Positions 1 to 7,325 of a DNA stretch of 64,000 nucleotides are shown piece by piece (the first letter of the stretch is position 1; every line of letters begins with the position of its first letter). Under the pieces are notes generated by a model that was not told the origin of the DNA, searched no databases, and saw only the letters and a program-made list of their open reading frames with translations. A program made the position numbers and the translations under genes. Source of the stretch: Mycolicibacterium arenosum (lineage in GTDB: Bacteria > Actinomycetota > Actinomycetes > Mycobacteriales > Mycobacteriaceae); the NCBI RefSeq assembly GCF_024320865.1, contig NZ_JANDBD010000010.1, positions 1 to 64,000 on the forward strand, in the 5' to 3' direction.

Positions 1-20
1 GCCGGGCGCGGAAGCAGGGT

Positions 21-117
21 TGCCCCAGATTCAATGAGAAACGTCGCGATCGAAATTCTCATCCAATCTGGGGCAATGCAGGTCAGACTAGTAAATGTGC
101 CCCAGATTCAATGAGAA
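21..117. repeat. Three copies of a 20-bp IS-end-like repeat
   Basis: A 20-bp word beginning TGCCCCAGATT and ending ATGAGAA occurs at 21-40 and, identical, at 98-117. A third copy lies inverted at 56-75 with two mismatches. Copies 1 and 2 therefore face each other as TG...CA ends of a 55-bp block. Multiple ~20-bp repeats with TG/CA termini are typical of IS21-family ends, so the body of an element may lie left of the window. No transposase is visible here, so this is inference. Confidence 0.45.
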
Positions 118-429
118 CGGACAGCGGACGTGAAGGGACACGGTCGATCACGCCGCCATGCGGATCGTCACGGGCGGGCCCGGCCAGCGGACGACTGGAT
201 GACGACTCCGTGCGCATGGGACCGGATCGGTGTCACAGTCGGAGATCGACCGTATGGCGACAGTTCGGATCGGACCACGCGTCATCCGCAAGCGGCCCGC
301 ATCGCCGCAGCACCGAATTGTGCCGATAAGCCACATTATGTCAAGTTGACCAGTTCTCGGTGACGTGCACCGAAAGCTCGCCCGTGGTAGCCCTTTGGCG
401 CTCGCCTATCGGCGCCGATCCCTTGCTTT
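118..429. other. No gene seen
   Basis: This 312-bp stretch has only short, shifted open frames without a ribosome binding site or recognisable protein. A weak 5-bp stem (397-401 with 412-416) lies just after the mazF stop on the minus strand and could help end that transcript. Confidence 0.5.
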
Positions 430-729
430 TCAGTCGAGATCGAACGCCTGCCGTATCGCCGTTGTCAGCGATTCCTCTTGATCAGGAAGAAAGAACCCGA
501 TCTGGCGGCCCAGTGCCGCAACCGGGATCGTGAAGATGTTGTCGACGCTGACGACGGAATCTTTCTCGAGCCCGTTACGCACACCTACTGGAACTTCGGT
601 CGACAGGCCGCGAACTGTTCCGGTGATCGGTGCCACGGTGACCCTCGTTAGGTGGGGTCGCACGAGCTCCCGAGTCAGAATCAGGACCGGCCGAGCCTTA
701 TCAAGCTGCGCGACGTGAATTGGCCTCAA
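430..729 (-). CDS. mazF: MazF/PemK-family toxin (endoribonuclease)
   Basis: A 99-residue protein with the MazF/PemK fold pattern: RPVLILT at residues 13-19, a beta strand with PITGT at 34-38, and the KDSVVSVDNI segment at 56-65. Family members cleave single-stranded mRNA and are neutralised by their cognate antitoxin. The start overlaps the antitoxin stop by 4 bp (ATGA), so the two are translationally coupled and co-transcribed on the minus strand. The length is normal for the compact mycobacterial MazF types. Which of the mycobacterial MazF groups it belongs to cannot be settled by eye. Confidence 0.85.
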   Translation of the reverse strand: MRPIHVAQLDKARPVLILTRELVRPHLTRVTVAPITGTVRGLSTEVPVGVRNGLEKDSVVSVDNIFTIPVAALGRQIGFFLPDQEESLTTAIRQAFDLD

Positions 730-962
730 TCGAAATCCAGTTCGAAGGTGGAGGTATGAGCAGCGAGTTCATCGAAGTCGTCGTCCGCCGTGGTGCGCTT
801 GGCGAGAATCTCCGCATCGCGGGCAGCGATCAGCCGGCGCCGCTCGCGTTCGAGCGCCTTGAGTACGAATGATGCGCGGCTCTCGACGTGCCGCTGTTCC
901 ACTTCCCCATCGATGAAATCGACGACTTCGTCCGGAAGCCGAACGGCGATCTGCCTGCTCAT
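726..962 (-). CDS. mazE: MazE-like ribbon-helix-helix antitoxin
   Basis: A 78-residue protein. Residues 1-45 read as a ribbon-helix-helix DNA-binding domain (basic beta strand RQIAVRLPDE, then two helices), and the acidic tail (EDDDFDEL-like region, ending ELDFD) is the usual toxin-wrapping segment. It should bind and inhibit the MazF encoded directly downstream and repress its own promoter. The ATG lies 6 nt after a TACCAT box (969-974, minus strand), so the transcript is probably leaderless. Confidence 0.82.
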   Translation of the reverse strand: MSRQIAVRLPDEVVDFIDGEVEQRHVESRASFVLKALERERRRLIAARDAEILAKRTTADDDFDELAAHTSTFELDFD

Positions 963-968
963 AGCGAG

Positions 969-999
969 ATGGTACCGATACGGGATGCGGAACGCTACC
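969..999 (-). promoter_or_regulatory. Candidate mazEF promoter and operator
   Basis: A TACCAT -10-like box at 969-974 sits 6 nt before the antitoxin ATG. It overlaps an inverted repeat with arms 971-977 and 993-999 (one mismatch), a plausible autoregulatory site for the ribbon-helix-helix antitoxin. Inference from position and symmetry only. Confidence 0.3.
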
Positions 1000-1098
1000 G
1001 CTGATTGCTGTATGTGACGCTCGCGCGACTGAACGGGTCCGCTCGCCTAACGCACGACTGGCTCTCAGCGAAGCGAGCCCCAACCAAGCTGGTCTTAT

Positions 1099-1155
1099 GC
1101 ACTTCCCTGCTGCGGGAAAGTGCGGGTACTCCTTTGCATCTCAATAGTTTTGAGA
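1099..1155 (-). terminator. Tandem hairpins after the relic toxin
   Basis: Two inverted repeats lie downstream, on the minus strand, of the relic mazF stop. One is 1139-1144 with 1150-1155 (perfect 6-bp stem, 5-nt loop). The other is 1099-1107 with 1114-1123 (9-bp stem with one bulge, 6-nt loop). They look like a surviving factor-independent terminator, though no strong U tract follows. Confidence 0.35.
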
Positions 1156-1180
1156 ATGCAGTACTCAACGAGGCTGGCCA

Positions 1181-1290
1181 CTAGAGGTCCAGGACGAAAC
1201 GCAGTGCTTGGTGAATCGCGTGCATCTGTTCTCGACTAATCGGTCCCTGGCGAGATGACAGTCGTTCGGTGGAGACCACTCGCAGTTGAT
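1181..1290 (-). pseudogene. 3' remnant of a second MazF-family toxin gene
   Basis: Reading the minus strand towards a TAG at 1181-1183 gives a clean MazF C-terminus of about 35 residues: VVSTERLSSRQG, then ISREQMHAIHQALRFVLDL. The VERL...RxGxL and final helix ...ALRxVLDL are hallmarks of the family's last strand and helix. No 5' half exists; upstream sequence switches abruptly to an aldo/keto reductase remnant. It differs from the intact MazF at 430-729, so it is not a recent duplicate of it. Confidence 0.6.
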
Positions 1291-1300
1291 TGCAGAGCGA

Positions 1301-1480
1301 TCAACTGACAGCGGCGCTGAGCTCGTCGATCTGTTGCGGTGTCAACTGCACTTCAGCGGCAGCCATATTCTCTTCCAGATGCGTACGGCGCGATGTGCCA
1401 GGGATGGGGAGCATCGCCGGTGAGAGGTGTAACAGCGATATGGCTGACCGTCGTCGAGGCCCGACGCAGTAGGCCCGTCT
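1301..1480 (-). pseudogene. Aldo/keto reductase C-terminal remnant
   Basis: The frame ending at the TGA at 1301-1303 (minus strand) encodes LLHLSPAMLPIPGT, then HLEENMAAAEVQLTPQQIDEL. This is the characteristic last portion of aldo/keto reductases (AWLLHRSP..IPIPGT...LEENxAA). Upstream, the family sequence appears to continue in another frame (TTVSHIAV), so at least one frameshift is present. The catalytic N-terminal three quarters are missing. It is not functional as an enzyme. Confidence 0.55.
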
Positions 1481-1512
1481 GATCCGGTGTTCGGCTAGTG
1501 ACCCAAAAGCAT

Positions 1513-1686
1513 TCAGCGAAAGTACGGTTCGACGGTGCCAGGGAGCTTGACCACCATGGGATCTCCGCGGCGATCCTCGGCGGTGGGGACTTCAACACGC
1601 ACCCAACCCGCTTCCGCGTTGCAAGCGCTGCGCGGATTGATGGATAGCTGGTTCGGCGGAACGTCTGTGTTCCAATCCTCGGACAT
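1513..1686 (-). CDS. Shortened DUF3297-family protein
   Basis: A 57-residue frame with a GAAGG ribosome binding site about 5 nt before its ATG. It opens with PPNQLSINPRS and closes with GWVRVEVPTAEDRRG and KLPGTVEPYF, which match the two ends of DUF3297 proteins. The roughly 30 residues that normally lie between (around the VGVRFNGVEKTNVEEY core) are absent, and the frame stays open across the junction. It may be an internally deleted relic or a genuinely short version. The function of the family is unknown. Confidence 0.45.
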   Translation of the reverse strand: MSEDWNTDVPPNQLSINPRSACNAEAGWVRVEVPTAEDRRGDPMVVKLPGTVEPYFR

Positions 1687-1863
1687 GATGGCCTTCGTTT
1701 GAATGCTGCGTCAGGTGCTCGGATTGTTCTCGGAAAATCTACGCGACCCTGTAGCCGCGGGTGGCGGGCCCCTGATTGCGATGTCGATTACCGGGAACCC
1801 CACTCACACCGGCCCCGTCAATCGACGAGTGCGCGACACTCCTACGAAGAAGAGGGCCCCCTC

Positions 1864-2394
1864 ATGACCAATGCATCCGACCGGGAACGGTCCGGCTCCA
1901 CTCCCACCGATGCCTGCGCAGAGTTGGAGGTCGATCACGCTGCGCTGGACGAGCCGCGCGGTGAGTGGCAGGCGGCACTGGAAACGGCGGCGCGGGCTGA
2001 CAGCCACCTCGCCCTCGTGCTGGAGCGGCTGGAGGCCAATGCCGAACGGCGCACCGCCGACGAGGCCGCGCTGCAAGCCGCGGTCGACCAGCAGGCCGAA
2101 CTCAAGCGTGCGATCAAGACGTCAGCTGAGCAGCGGGAGACGCTACGCAAGGCGCGAAGCAAGGCCCAGCGCGAGGCGCAGGAGGCGCGTAAACGAGCCC
2201 AGGCCGCAGAAGCCACGTACGACGAGGCCCTCCTCGTCGAGGTACTGGCCGCGCAGAAGAGCAAGGACCTGTCCGCGTCCGAAGACCGGCCCCTGGCAGG
2301 TCACGAGGACGCCGATGCAGCGGCAGCACCGATCGCGGAGTCCACGGCTCAGAAGACGGCCGCGGCCGTGACGGCACGCAACGCGGGCGCGTAG
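1864..2394 (+). CDS. Alanine-rich coiled-coil protein, function unknown
   Basis: 176 residues from an ATG preceded by GAAGAAGAGG; an in-frame upstream extension to 1699 lacks a ribosome binding site and has non-native composition. After an acidic, low-complexity first 30 residues, residues about 35-140 form one long charged, alanine-rich heptad region (many Glu/Arg/Lys/Gln) typical of a coiled coil. The tail is again alanine-rich and disordered. There is no signal peptide or membrane segment. I do not recognise the family. It sits upstream of a PlsC-like acyltransferase on the same strand, 116 bp away. Confidence 0.6.
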   Translation: MTNASDRERSGSTPTDACAELEVDHAALDEPRGEWQAALETAARADSHLALVLERLEANAERRTADEAALQAAVDQQAELKRAIKTSAEQRETLRKARSKAQREAQEARKRAQAAEATYDEALLVEVLAAQKSKDLSASEDRPLAGHEDADAAAAPIAESTAQKTAAAVTARNAGA

Positions 2395-2510
2395 GCCCGC
2401 CGTTCGACGCTGTCAGCGTTTGCTGTTCGAACGCCGACCGCGCCGCCGACCGATGCGGCATCATCGAACCGACAGCGGGATCCGTACCCGCACATCCGTC
2501 GGAAGGTCCC

Positions 2511-3389
2511 ATGAGCGAGTCGGAAGCAGAGTCCCGCGCAGACGTCGAGAATCTCGCCGACGCGCTGTTGGCTGCGGTGGAGGAGACTGCTGGTACCGAC
2601 GGCGCGGCGAACACGGACGGTCCCGACCTCGTCGGCTCCGCCGCGTTCACACTCCGCCGACTGGCGATCGAGTTCGTTCGGCGCTACAACCGCCTCGAGG
2701 TCAGCACCGGACCGGAGCCGATTACCGAACAGGTTCTCTTCGTGGCCAACCACGGATTCGGCGGGATCTTCGATCTCAACGTCTTCGCGGTCGGGGCCGC
2801 CTTCGAGCAACTCGAGCTCGATCGAGACGTCACCATCCTGACCCACGAGTTGGCGTGGACGCTCGGGGTGGGTCGATTGATCGAGCCCATCGGCGCACGA
2901 CCGGCGAGTCGCGAATCCGCCGCGGAGGCGTTCGACCGCGGTGACCACGTCGCCGTGTTCCCCGGTGGCGACATCGACGCCGCCAAGGCGTGGGACGAGA
3001 GGAACCGCATCAAGTTTGACGGCCGAATCGGCTTCGCCCGGTTGGCAATCGACGCGGGCGTACCGATCGTGCCGATCGTGACCGCCGGAGCGGGCGAGTC
3101 GCTGTTCGTGATCTCCAGCGGGGAGCGCCTGGCTCGTGCGATGCGTCTGGACAAACTGTTCCGGGTGAAGTCGGCACCCGTCAGCGTGTCGCTGCCATGG
3201 GGGCTCAACATCGGCGCTGTGGGCATGCTGCCGTATCTGCCGTTGCCCACCAAGTTGACCACCCGAGTTCTTCCGGCGATGCCGGCCACCGACGGCGAGG
3301 CAGTCGAGCAGTACGCCGCCCGCGTCGAAGCGGCCATGCAGAGCGCGCTCAGCGACATGACCGCTCAGAGAACGCCCCTGATCGGGTGA
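2511..3389 (+). CDS. PlsC-like acyltransferase
   Basis: 292 residues, with GGAAGG before the ATG. The acyltransferase core starts near residue 70: ANHGFGGIFD (79-88) is the acyl-transfer block, FPGG (150-153) corresponds to the FPEG acyl-acceptor block, and VPIVPIV (184-190) to block IV. In standard PlsC enzymes Asp follows His by four residues (HX4D). Here the nearest Asp is six residues downstream, a variant seen in divergent glycerolipid acyltransferases. Residues 1-45 are an acidic, probably disordered leader. It likely esterifies a lysolipid or glycolipid at the inner membrane; the substrate is unknown. Confidence 0.7.
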   Translation: MSESEAESRADVENLADALLAAVEETAGTDGAANTDGPDLVGSAAFTLRRLAIEFVRRYNRLEVSTGPEPITEQVLFVANHGFGGIFDLNVFAVGAAFEQLELDRDVTILTHELAWTLGVGRLIEPIGARPASRESAAEAFDRGDHVAVFPGGDIDAAKAWDERNRIKFDGRIGFARLAIDAGVPIVPIVTAGAGESLFVISSGERLARAMRLDKLFRVKSAPVSVSLPWGLNIGAVGMLPYLPLPTKLTTRVLPAMPATDGEAVEQYAARVEAAMQSALSDMTAQRTPLIG

Positions 3390-3420
3390 CCCGATCCGCC
3401 GGTGGTACGGCCTCGTTCGA

Positions 3421-4371
3421 GTGATGCAGCGACCGCATCAGGTGGTGGTCCTCGTGCTCGACGGGGCGCTCCCGCTGGACGTCGGGATCCCGGCGGAGGT
3501 GTTTCATCCGGAGACGGGATTTCCCTACGAGGTGTCGGCTTGCGGGGTCACCGCCGGAACGGTGCCGTCCAACGGCGGTTTCGGCTACGCCGTTCCGCGC
3601 GGCCTCGATGCACTGGCCGACGCGGACACGATCGTCGTCCCCGGATACGCCCCGTCGGGTCGGCCGATCCCGGTGGCAGTGCACGATGCACTCCGCAGCG
3701 CCGCCTCCCGAGGGGTTCGCATCGCGTCGATCTGCTACGGGGCGTTCGCCCTCGCGGAGGCCGGCCTGCTCGACGGCCTGCGAGCGACGACGCACTGGGA
3801 TGCGGCGGAGAAGCTCGCGGAGCGGCATCCGCAGATCACGGTCGAGCCGAACGTCCTCTTCGTCGACGAGGGATCCATCCTGACCTCGGCGGGCGCCGCC
3901 GCCGGCCTCGATCTGTGCCTGCACATCGTTCGCTGCGACCTGGGCGTGAGCGCGGCGAACGAGATCGCACGCGGACTCGTCACCGCGCCCTACCGGTCCG
4001 GGGGTCAGGCCCAGTACCTGCCGAAGGCCCACTCGGCCGCCCATGGCGACACCCTTGCCGCGACGCGCGAATGGGCCATGGCGCGGCTCGACCAGCAGCT
4101 CACGATCGCGGGACTCGCCGCGCACGCGCGGATGTCGCCTCGCACGTTCCTGCGCCGCTTCGCCGAAGAGACCGGCAGCACCCCGCTGCAGTGGATCCTT
4201 CGCGCGCGGGTCGACACCGCCCGCGAACTCCTGGAGAGCACGAGGTTGTCGATCGACCGCATCGCCGAACAGGTCGGCCTGGGAACCGGATCGAACCTGC
4301 GACTGCATTTTCGCCGGCTCCTGGATGTGTCCCCCTCGGAGTACCGCGCGACCTTCTCCGGGCGGAATTGA
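3421..4371 (+). CDS. GlxA-family transcriptional regulator (DJ-1/PfpI plus AraC)
   Basis: 316 residues. Residues 1-180 form a DJ-1/PfpI domain with the ICYGAFAL nucleophile-elbow segment (Cys near residue 107) that acts as a sensor rather than an enzyme in this family. Residues about 210-310 carry an AraC-type double helix-turn-helix (LAAHARMSPRTFLRRF, then GLGTGSNLRLHFRRLL). GlxA regulators usually activate a nearby oxidoreductase or catabolic gene; the convergent quinone oxidoreductase gene starts its stop codon 10 bp away. Start is GTG 3421 or ATG 3424; no clear ribosome binding site decides. Confidence 0.85.
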   Translation: MMQRPHQVVVLVLDGALPLDVGIPAEVFHPETGFPYEVSACGVTAGTVPSNGGFGYAVPRGLDALADADTIVVPGYAPSGRPIPVAVHDALRSAASRGVRIASICYGAFALAEAGLLDGLRATTHWDAAEKLAERHPQITVEPNVLFVDEGSILTSAGAAAGLDLCLHIVRCDLGVSAANEIARGLVTAPYRSGGQAQYLPKAHSAAHGDTLAATREWAMARLDQQLTIAGLAAHARMSPRTFLRRFAEETGSTPLQWILRARVDTARELLESTRLSIDRIAEQVGLGTGSNLRLHFRRLLDVSPSEYRATFSGRN

Positions 4372-4380
4372 CAACCGCCG

Positions 4381-5388
4381 CTACGGGATTCGAGGAGGAA
4401 GCGCAACGGTATCGCCCGCCACGTCGATCGCGACCTTGCCGCGCAGGGCGTACGACCGTCGGTTCTCCAGGAGTTCATGGGCCTCGCCCGTTCGCGCGAG
4501 CGGAAGAGTCGCGCCGATCACCGGCTGCACGAGACCGCGCTCGACCAGGGTGGTGAGCGCGTCCAGCTTGCCGCGGTTCTGTCGGGTGAAGACGAAGTGA
4601 TAGGCGGCGTTCCTACCCCACGCCTCGATGAGGTTCTGCGGCTGCGCGATGTCGACGATGCTGACGACGCGTCCGGCGTCGGCCAGCGCCAGCGGGCTTC
4701 GCGTGAGCGCGTCGCCGCCGATCGTGTCGAAGACGACGTCGACCCCCTCGCCTCGCGTCATCTCGGCCACGGCGTCGACGTAGTCGGTCGAGGTGTAGTC
4801 GATCGCCGCGTCCGCTCCGAGCGAGCGCACGAACTCGTGGTCTGCTGCTTTCGCCGTGGTGAGCACCCTTGCGCCCATCGCGTTCGCGATCTGGATGGCG
4901 ATCGTGCCGACACCGCCCGTGCCGCCGTGGACCAGGACCGTCTCCCCCACGGTGAGCTGAGCCCGCGTCACCAGGGCCTCCCAGACCGTTCCGCCGACGA
5001 GAGTCAGGCTCGCCGCCTCCAGGTGACTGATGTTCTCCGGCTTCCGGCCGACGAGATCGACGTCGGCGACGTGCTGCTCGGCGTAGGAGCCGGGGCCGCC
5101 GAAGATCTGGGGCGTGTAGTACACCGCATCGCCGGCGTGGAACTCGGTCACGTGCGTTCCGACCTCTTCGATCACGCCGGAGATGTCATGCCCGATGATC
5201 GCCGGGAGCGGCACCAGATCTGCGTAGTCTCCGCGACGGATCTGATAGTCGAGCGGGTTGACGGCGGTCGCATGAACGCGCACCCGTACCTGGCGGGGTC
5301 CGACCGGCGGTACGGAGACCTCGCGCAGCTCGAAAGCGTCGGCCCCTCCGAAACGGGCGAGGACGACGGCTTTCATCGAATCAGTCAT
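4381..5388 (-). CDS. Zinc-independent quinone oxidoreductase (MDR family)
   Basis: 335 residues. GroES-like N-terminal domain (residues 1-115), then an NADPH Rossmann fold with VHGGTGGVGTIAIQIA near residue 150 (the AxxGxGG(V)G motif). The zinc-ligand cysteines of true alcohol dehydrogenases are absent, as in QOR/zeta-crystallin members. I chose the ATG at 5388 because GAGGA lies 8 nt upstream; an ATG at 5403 has no such site. It reduces small quinones or enones with NADPH. A GlxA regulator converges on it and a MarR gene lies upstream on the same strand. Confidence 0.82.
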   Translation of the reverse strand: MTDSMKAVVLARFGGADAFELREVSVPPVGPRQVRVRVHATAVNPLDYQIRRGDYADLVPLPAIIGHDISGVIEEVGTHVTEFHAGDAVYYTPQIFGGPGSYAEQHVADVDLVGRKPENISHLEAASLTLVGGTVWEALVTRAQLTVGETVLVHGGTGGVGTIAIQIANAMGARVLTTAKAADHEFVRSLGADAAIDYTSTDYVDAVAEMTRGEGVDVVFDTIGGDALTRSPLALADAGRVVSIVDIAQPQNLIEAWGRNAAYHFVFTRQNRGKLDALTTLVERGLVQPVIGATLPLARTGEAHELLENRRSYALRGKVAIDVAGDTVALPPRIP

Positions 5389-5579
5389 ATCGGTGTTCCT
5401 CATCGGGGTTCCGGGTTCGCGACGCGCCGAGACGCGGCGGCTCCCTCCCAGTGTCACGCGTACGATCCGCGAGCTCCAGTGGCAGCAATGCCAATATCCG
5501 CGAGGATAGTGACACGCCGGTCGCGCCGTGCGGAGGTCGACGGAACTGGTCAACCTCTGTCATCGCACGTGAAAAGCAT

Positions 5580-5591
5580 TGTTGTGCAACA
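5580..5591. promoter_or_regulatory. Small inverted repeat upstream of the oxidoreductase
   Basis: TGTTG-TG-CAACA, a perfect 5-bp arm repeat, lies in the 228-bp gap between the MarR stop and the oxidoreductase start. It is a possible operator; the rest of the gap shows no gene. Confidence 0.2.
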
Positions 5592-5616
5592 TGATTCGCG
5601 CGATGCAACGAGCCAT

Positions 5617-6090
5617 TCAGCGATGGGGCACCTGGGACGGTGCTAGTTCGACGCGAACGTCGTGGAATGCGGTGATCACAGCCGTCATCGCACTGAGGGC
5701 CGCCTTGCGGTCGCGATGTGACAGTGCGTCGGTGGCTGCTGACACGCGCTCGCCGAGCGGACGGTAAACCCTGGCGAACGCCTCGAATGTCGCAGGCTGC
5801 AGTTCGATTCCAGTAGCCCGCCGGTCCCCCGGTACGGACACGCGCGCCGCATAGCCGGCGTCGGCGAGTCGGTCGATCAACGCGGTCACCGCGGGCCGGG
5901 TCAAGCCGAGTTGATCTGCCAGCGCCGAGGCGCCCAGCGGGCCGTGTTCGAGCAGGTTGAGCGCCCGCAAGTCACTGCGCCCCAACCCGAGAGCGGCGCA
6001 TGCGGCCTCGTCGAACTGGTCCATGGCGCGCGCAAGATCACGGCATGCGTCCAACAGTGAGACGTGCGGTTGCGAATCAGAGCCTGACAT
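5617..6090 (-). CDS. MarR-family transcriptional regulator
   Basis: 157 residues, all of it a MarR winged-helix protein: LRALNLLEHGPLGASALADQL forms the first helices, LTRPAVTALIDRLADAGY the recognition helix, and VPGDRRATGIEL the wing with its conserved DRR. Dimeric MarR proteins repress divergent genes and release DNA on binding a phenolic or oxidised ligand. A clear inverted repeat sits between this gene and the divergent SRPBCC gene, so autorepression and control of the neighbour are likely. Confidence 0.88.
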   Translation of the reverse strand: MSGSDSQPHVSLLDACRDLARAMDQFDEAACAALGLGRSDLRALNLLEHGPLGASALADQLGLTRPAVTALIDRLADAGYAARVSVPGDRRATGIELQPATFEAFARVYRPLGERVSAATDALSHRDRKAALSAMTAVITAFHDVRVELAPSQVPHR

Positions 6091-6092
6091 GA

Positions 6093-6121
6093 TTCGATCA
6101 TCTCATCATTAAGTGATCGAA
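6093..6121. promoter_or_regulatory. Candidate MarR operator
   Basis: TTCGATCA at 6093-6100 is repeated inverted as TGATCGAA at 6114-6121, spaced 13 bp. It starts 3 bp from the MarR ATG and ends before the ATG at 6137 of the divergent gene, the usual position of a MarR autoregulatory site. It covers the alternative GTG at 6113, one reason to prefer the later start for that gene. Confidence 0.5.
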
Positions 6122-6136
6122 GCGAATGGACCGGCG

Positions 6137-6616
6137 ATGAAGTGGACCGAGAGCATCGTGGTGGCCCGCCCACGGGAGCAGGTACACGCCGCGATCGCCG
6201 ACGAACACCGGCTGATGGAGTGGTCGGCGTGGCCGAAGGCCACCGGCTTCAGCTGCGCCGTGGACGGCGACGGTACATCCATCGGCTCGGCGATCGTCTT
6301 CCGCGACCGTGCTGGCACCGAGCAGGGCCGACAACTCCTCACCCGCGTCGCGACCGACCGGGTTGAATACCGACTGCGGAACAGGGGCCCCTTCGGGCGG
6401 GAGATGACTCCCGAGGTCGATTTTCGGCTCGAGGCCCTCGACGACACCCGCACCCGTGTTCACCTCGACTTCCGGGCCGCGGCCCCGCTCCCACCCGGAG
6501 CGCGACACCTTGCCGAAGCCATCCTCGGGCGAAGGGTCCGGCGCCTGCACGTCGAAGACCTCGAAGGGCTCAAGGCCCACGTGGAGACGAGCCGGCCCCG
6601 CGAGCCGGAGAAATGA
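6137..6616 (+). CDS. SRPBCC-family protein
   Basis: 159 residues from ATG 6137 (a GTG at 6113 lies inside the MarR operator). It starts with the typical polyketide-cyclase/START-like strand MKWTESIVVARPREQVHAAI and has the EWSAWP helix segment and long beta strands that build a hydrophobic ligand cavity. Such proteins bind small hydrophobic molecules; the ligand is unknown. It is divergent from MarR and 3 bp upstream of a methyltransferase gene, so the two form an operon probably under MarR control. Confidence 0.75.
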   Translation: MKWTESIVVARPREQVHAAIADEHRLMEWSAWPKATGFSCAVDGDGTSIGSAIVFRDRAGTEQGRQLLTRVATDRVEYRLRNRGPFGREMTPEVDFRLEALDDTRTRVHLDFRAAAPLPPGARHLAEAILGRRVRRLHVEDLEGLKAHVETSRPREPEK

Positions 6617-6619
6617 GAC

Positions 6620-7267
6620 GTGTCCGAGCGACGAGACCGTTGGAACCACAACATCCACTACTACGACATCGTGTTGGACGCCGCCACGTCGACCGCGCGG
6701 ACTGCGCTCGACGTCGGCACCGGTGACGGTCTCCTGGCGGTTCGCCTCGCCGAGAAGGTCCCGGAGGTCACCGGCATCGACTCCGACGCCGACGTCATCG
6801 CTTGCGCTCGATCCAGCACGTCTGCGAACGTCACCTGGGTAACCGGCGACGTCCTGACCTGCGAACTGCCCGCGGCGCACTACGACCTCGTGGCCGCGGT
6901 CGCGACCGTACACCACCTCCCCGATCTCTCAGCCGGCTTCGAACGCCTCGCCTGCCTCACCGCCGCTGGCGGCACCCTGGTCGTAATCGGCTGCGCCCGC
7001 AGTTCTTCCGTCCATGACTACGCACTCGACATCGTCGGCGCCGTGCAGCACCAGGTGTTCTCCCGCATCCGCGGCTACTGGCAGCACACTGCCCCAGTGC
7101 AGATGCACTTTCCCCACACCTACGCCGAGGTCGAGCAGATCGCCACAGCGGTACTTCCCGGCATGAGGTGGCGCCGGCTACCGCTGTGGCGATACGCGGT
7201 CACCTGGCGGAAACCCGGCGGTCCTGGGATGAGTTGGGCGCAAACAGGATCCGCCGCTCCGGAATAA
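6620..7267 (+). CDS. SAM-dependent class I methyltransferase
   Basis: 215 residues from a GTG start. Motif I is ALDVGTGDGLLAVRLA (about residues 29-44), motif II GIDSDADVI, motif III VTGDVLTCEL, and post-I VAAVATVHHLPD. These are the UbiE/type-11 methyltransferase landmarks. The N-terminus RWNHNIHYYDIVL is shared by a group of actinobacterial small-molecule methyltransferases. The acceptor cannot be told from sequence. It follows the SRPBCC gene by 3 bp. Confidence 0.8.
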   Translation: MSERRDRWNHNIHYYDIVLDAATSTARTALDVGTGDGLLAVRLAEKVPEVTGIDSDADVIACARSSTSANVTWVTGDVLTCELPAAHYDLVAAVATVHHLPDLSAGFERLACLTAAGGTLVVIGCARSSSVHDYALDIVGAVQHQVFSRIRGYWQHTAPVQMHFPHTYAEVEQIATAVLPGMRWRRLPLWRYAVTWRKPGGPGMSWAQTGSAAPE

Positions 7268-7325
7268 ACCCTGCACCCGCGAACTTGGCTCAAGGGTCGC
7301 CCTTTCCCGACTCAGGAGCATCTCC

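Noticed and set aside
111..363. Short overlapping frames near the left edge
   Set aside because: Arg/Ser-rich translations, no ribosome binding site, no resemblance to any protein.
6113..6136. GTG start for the SRPBCC gene
   Set aside because: It lies inside the MarR operator repeat; ATG 6137 leaves the operator outside the coding region and matches the family start.
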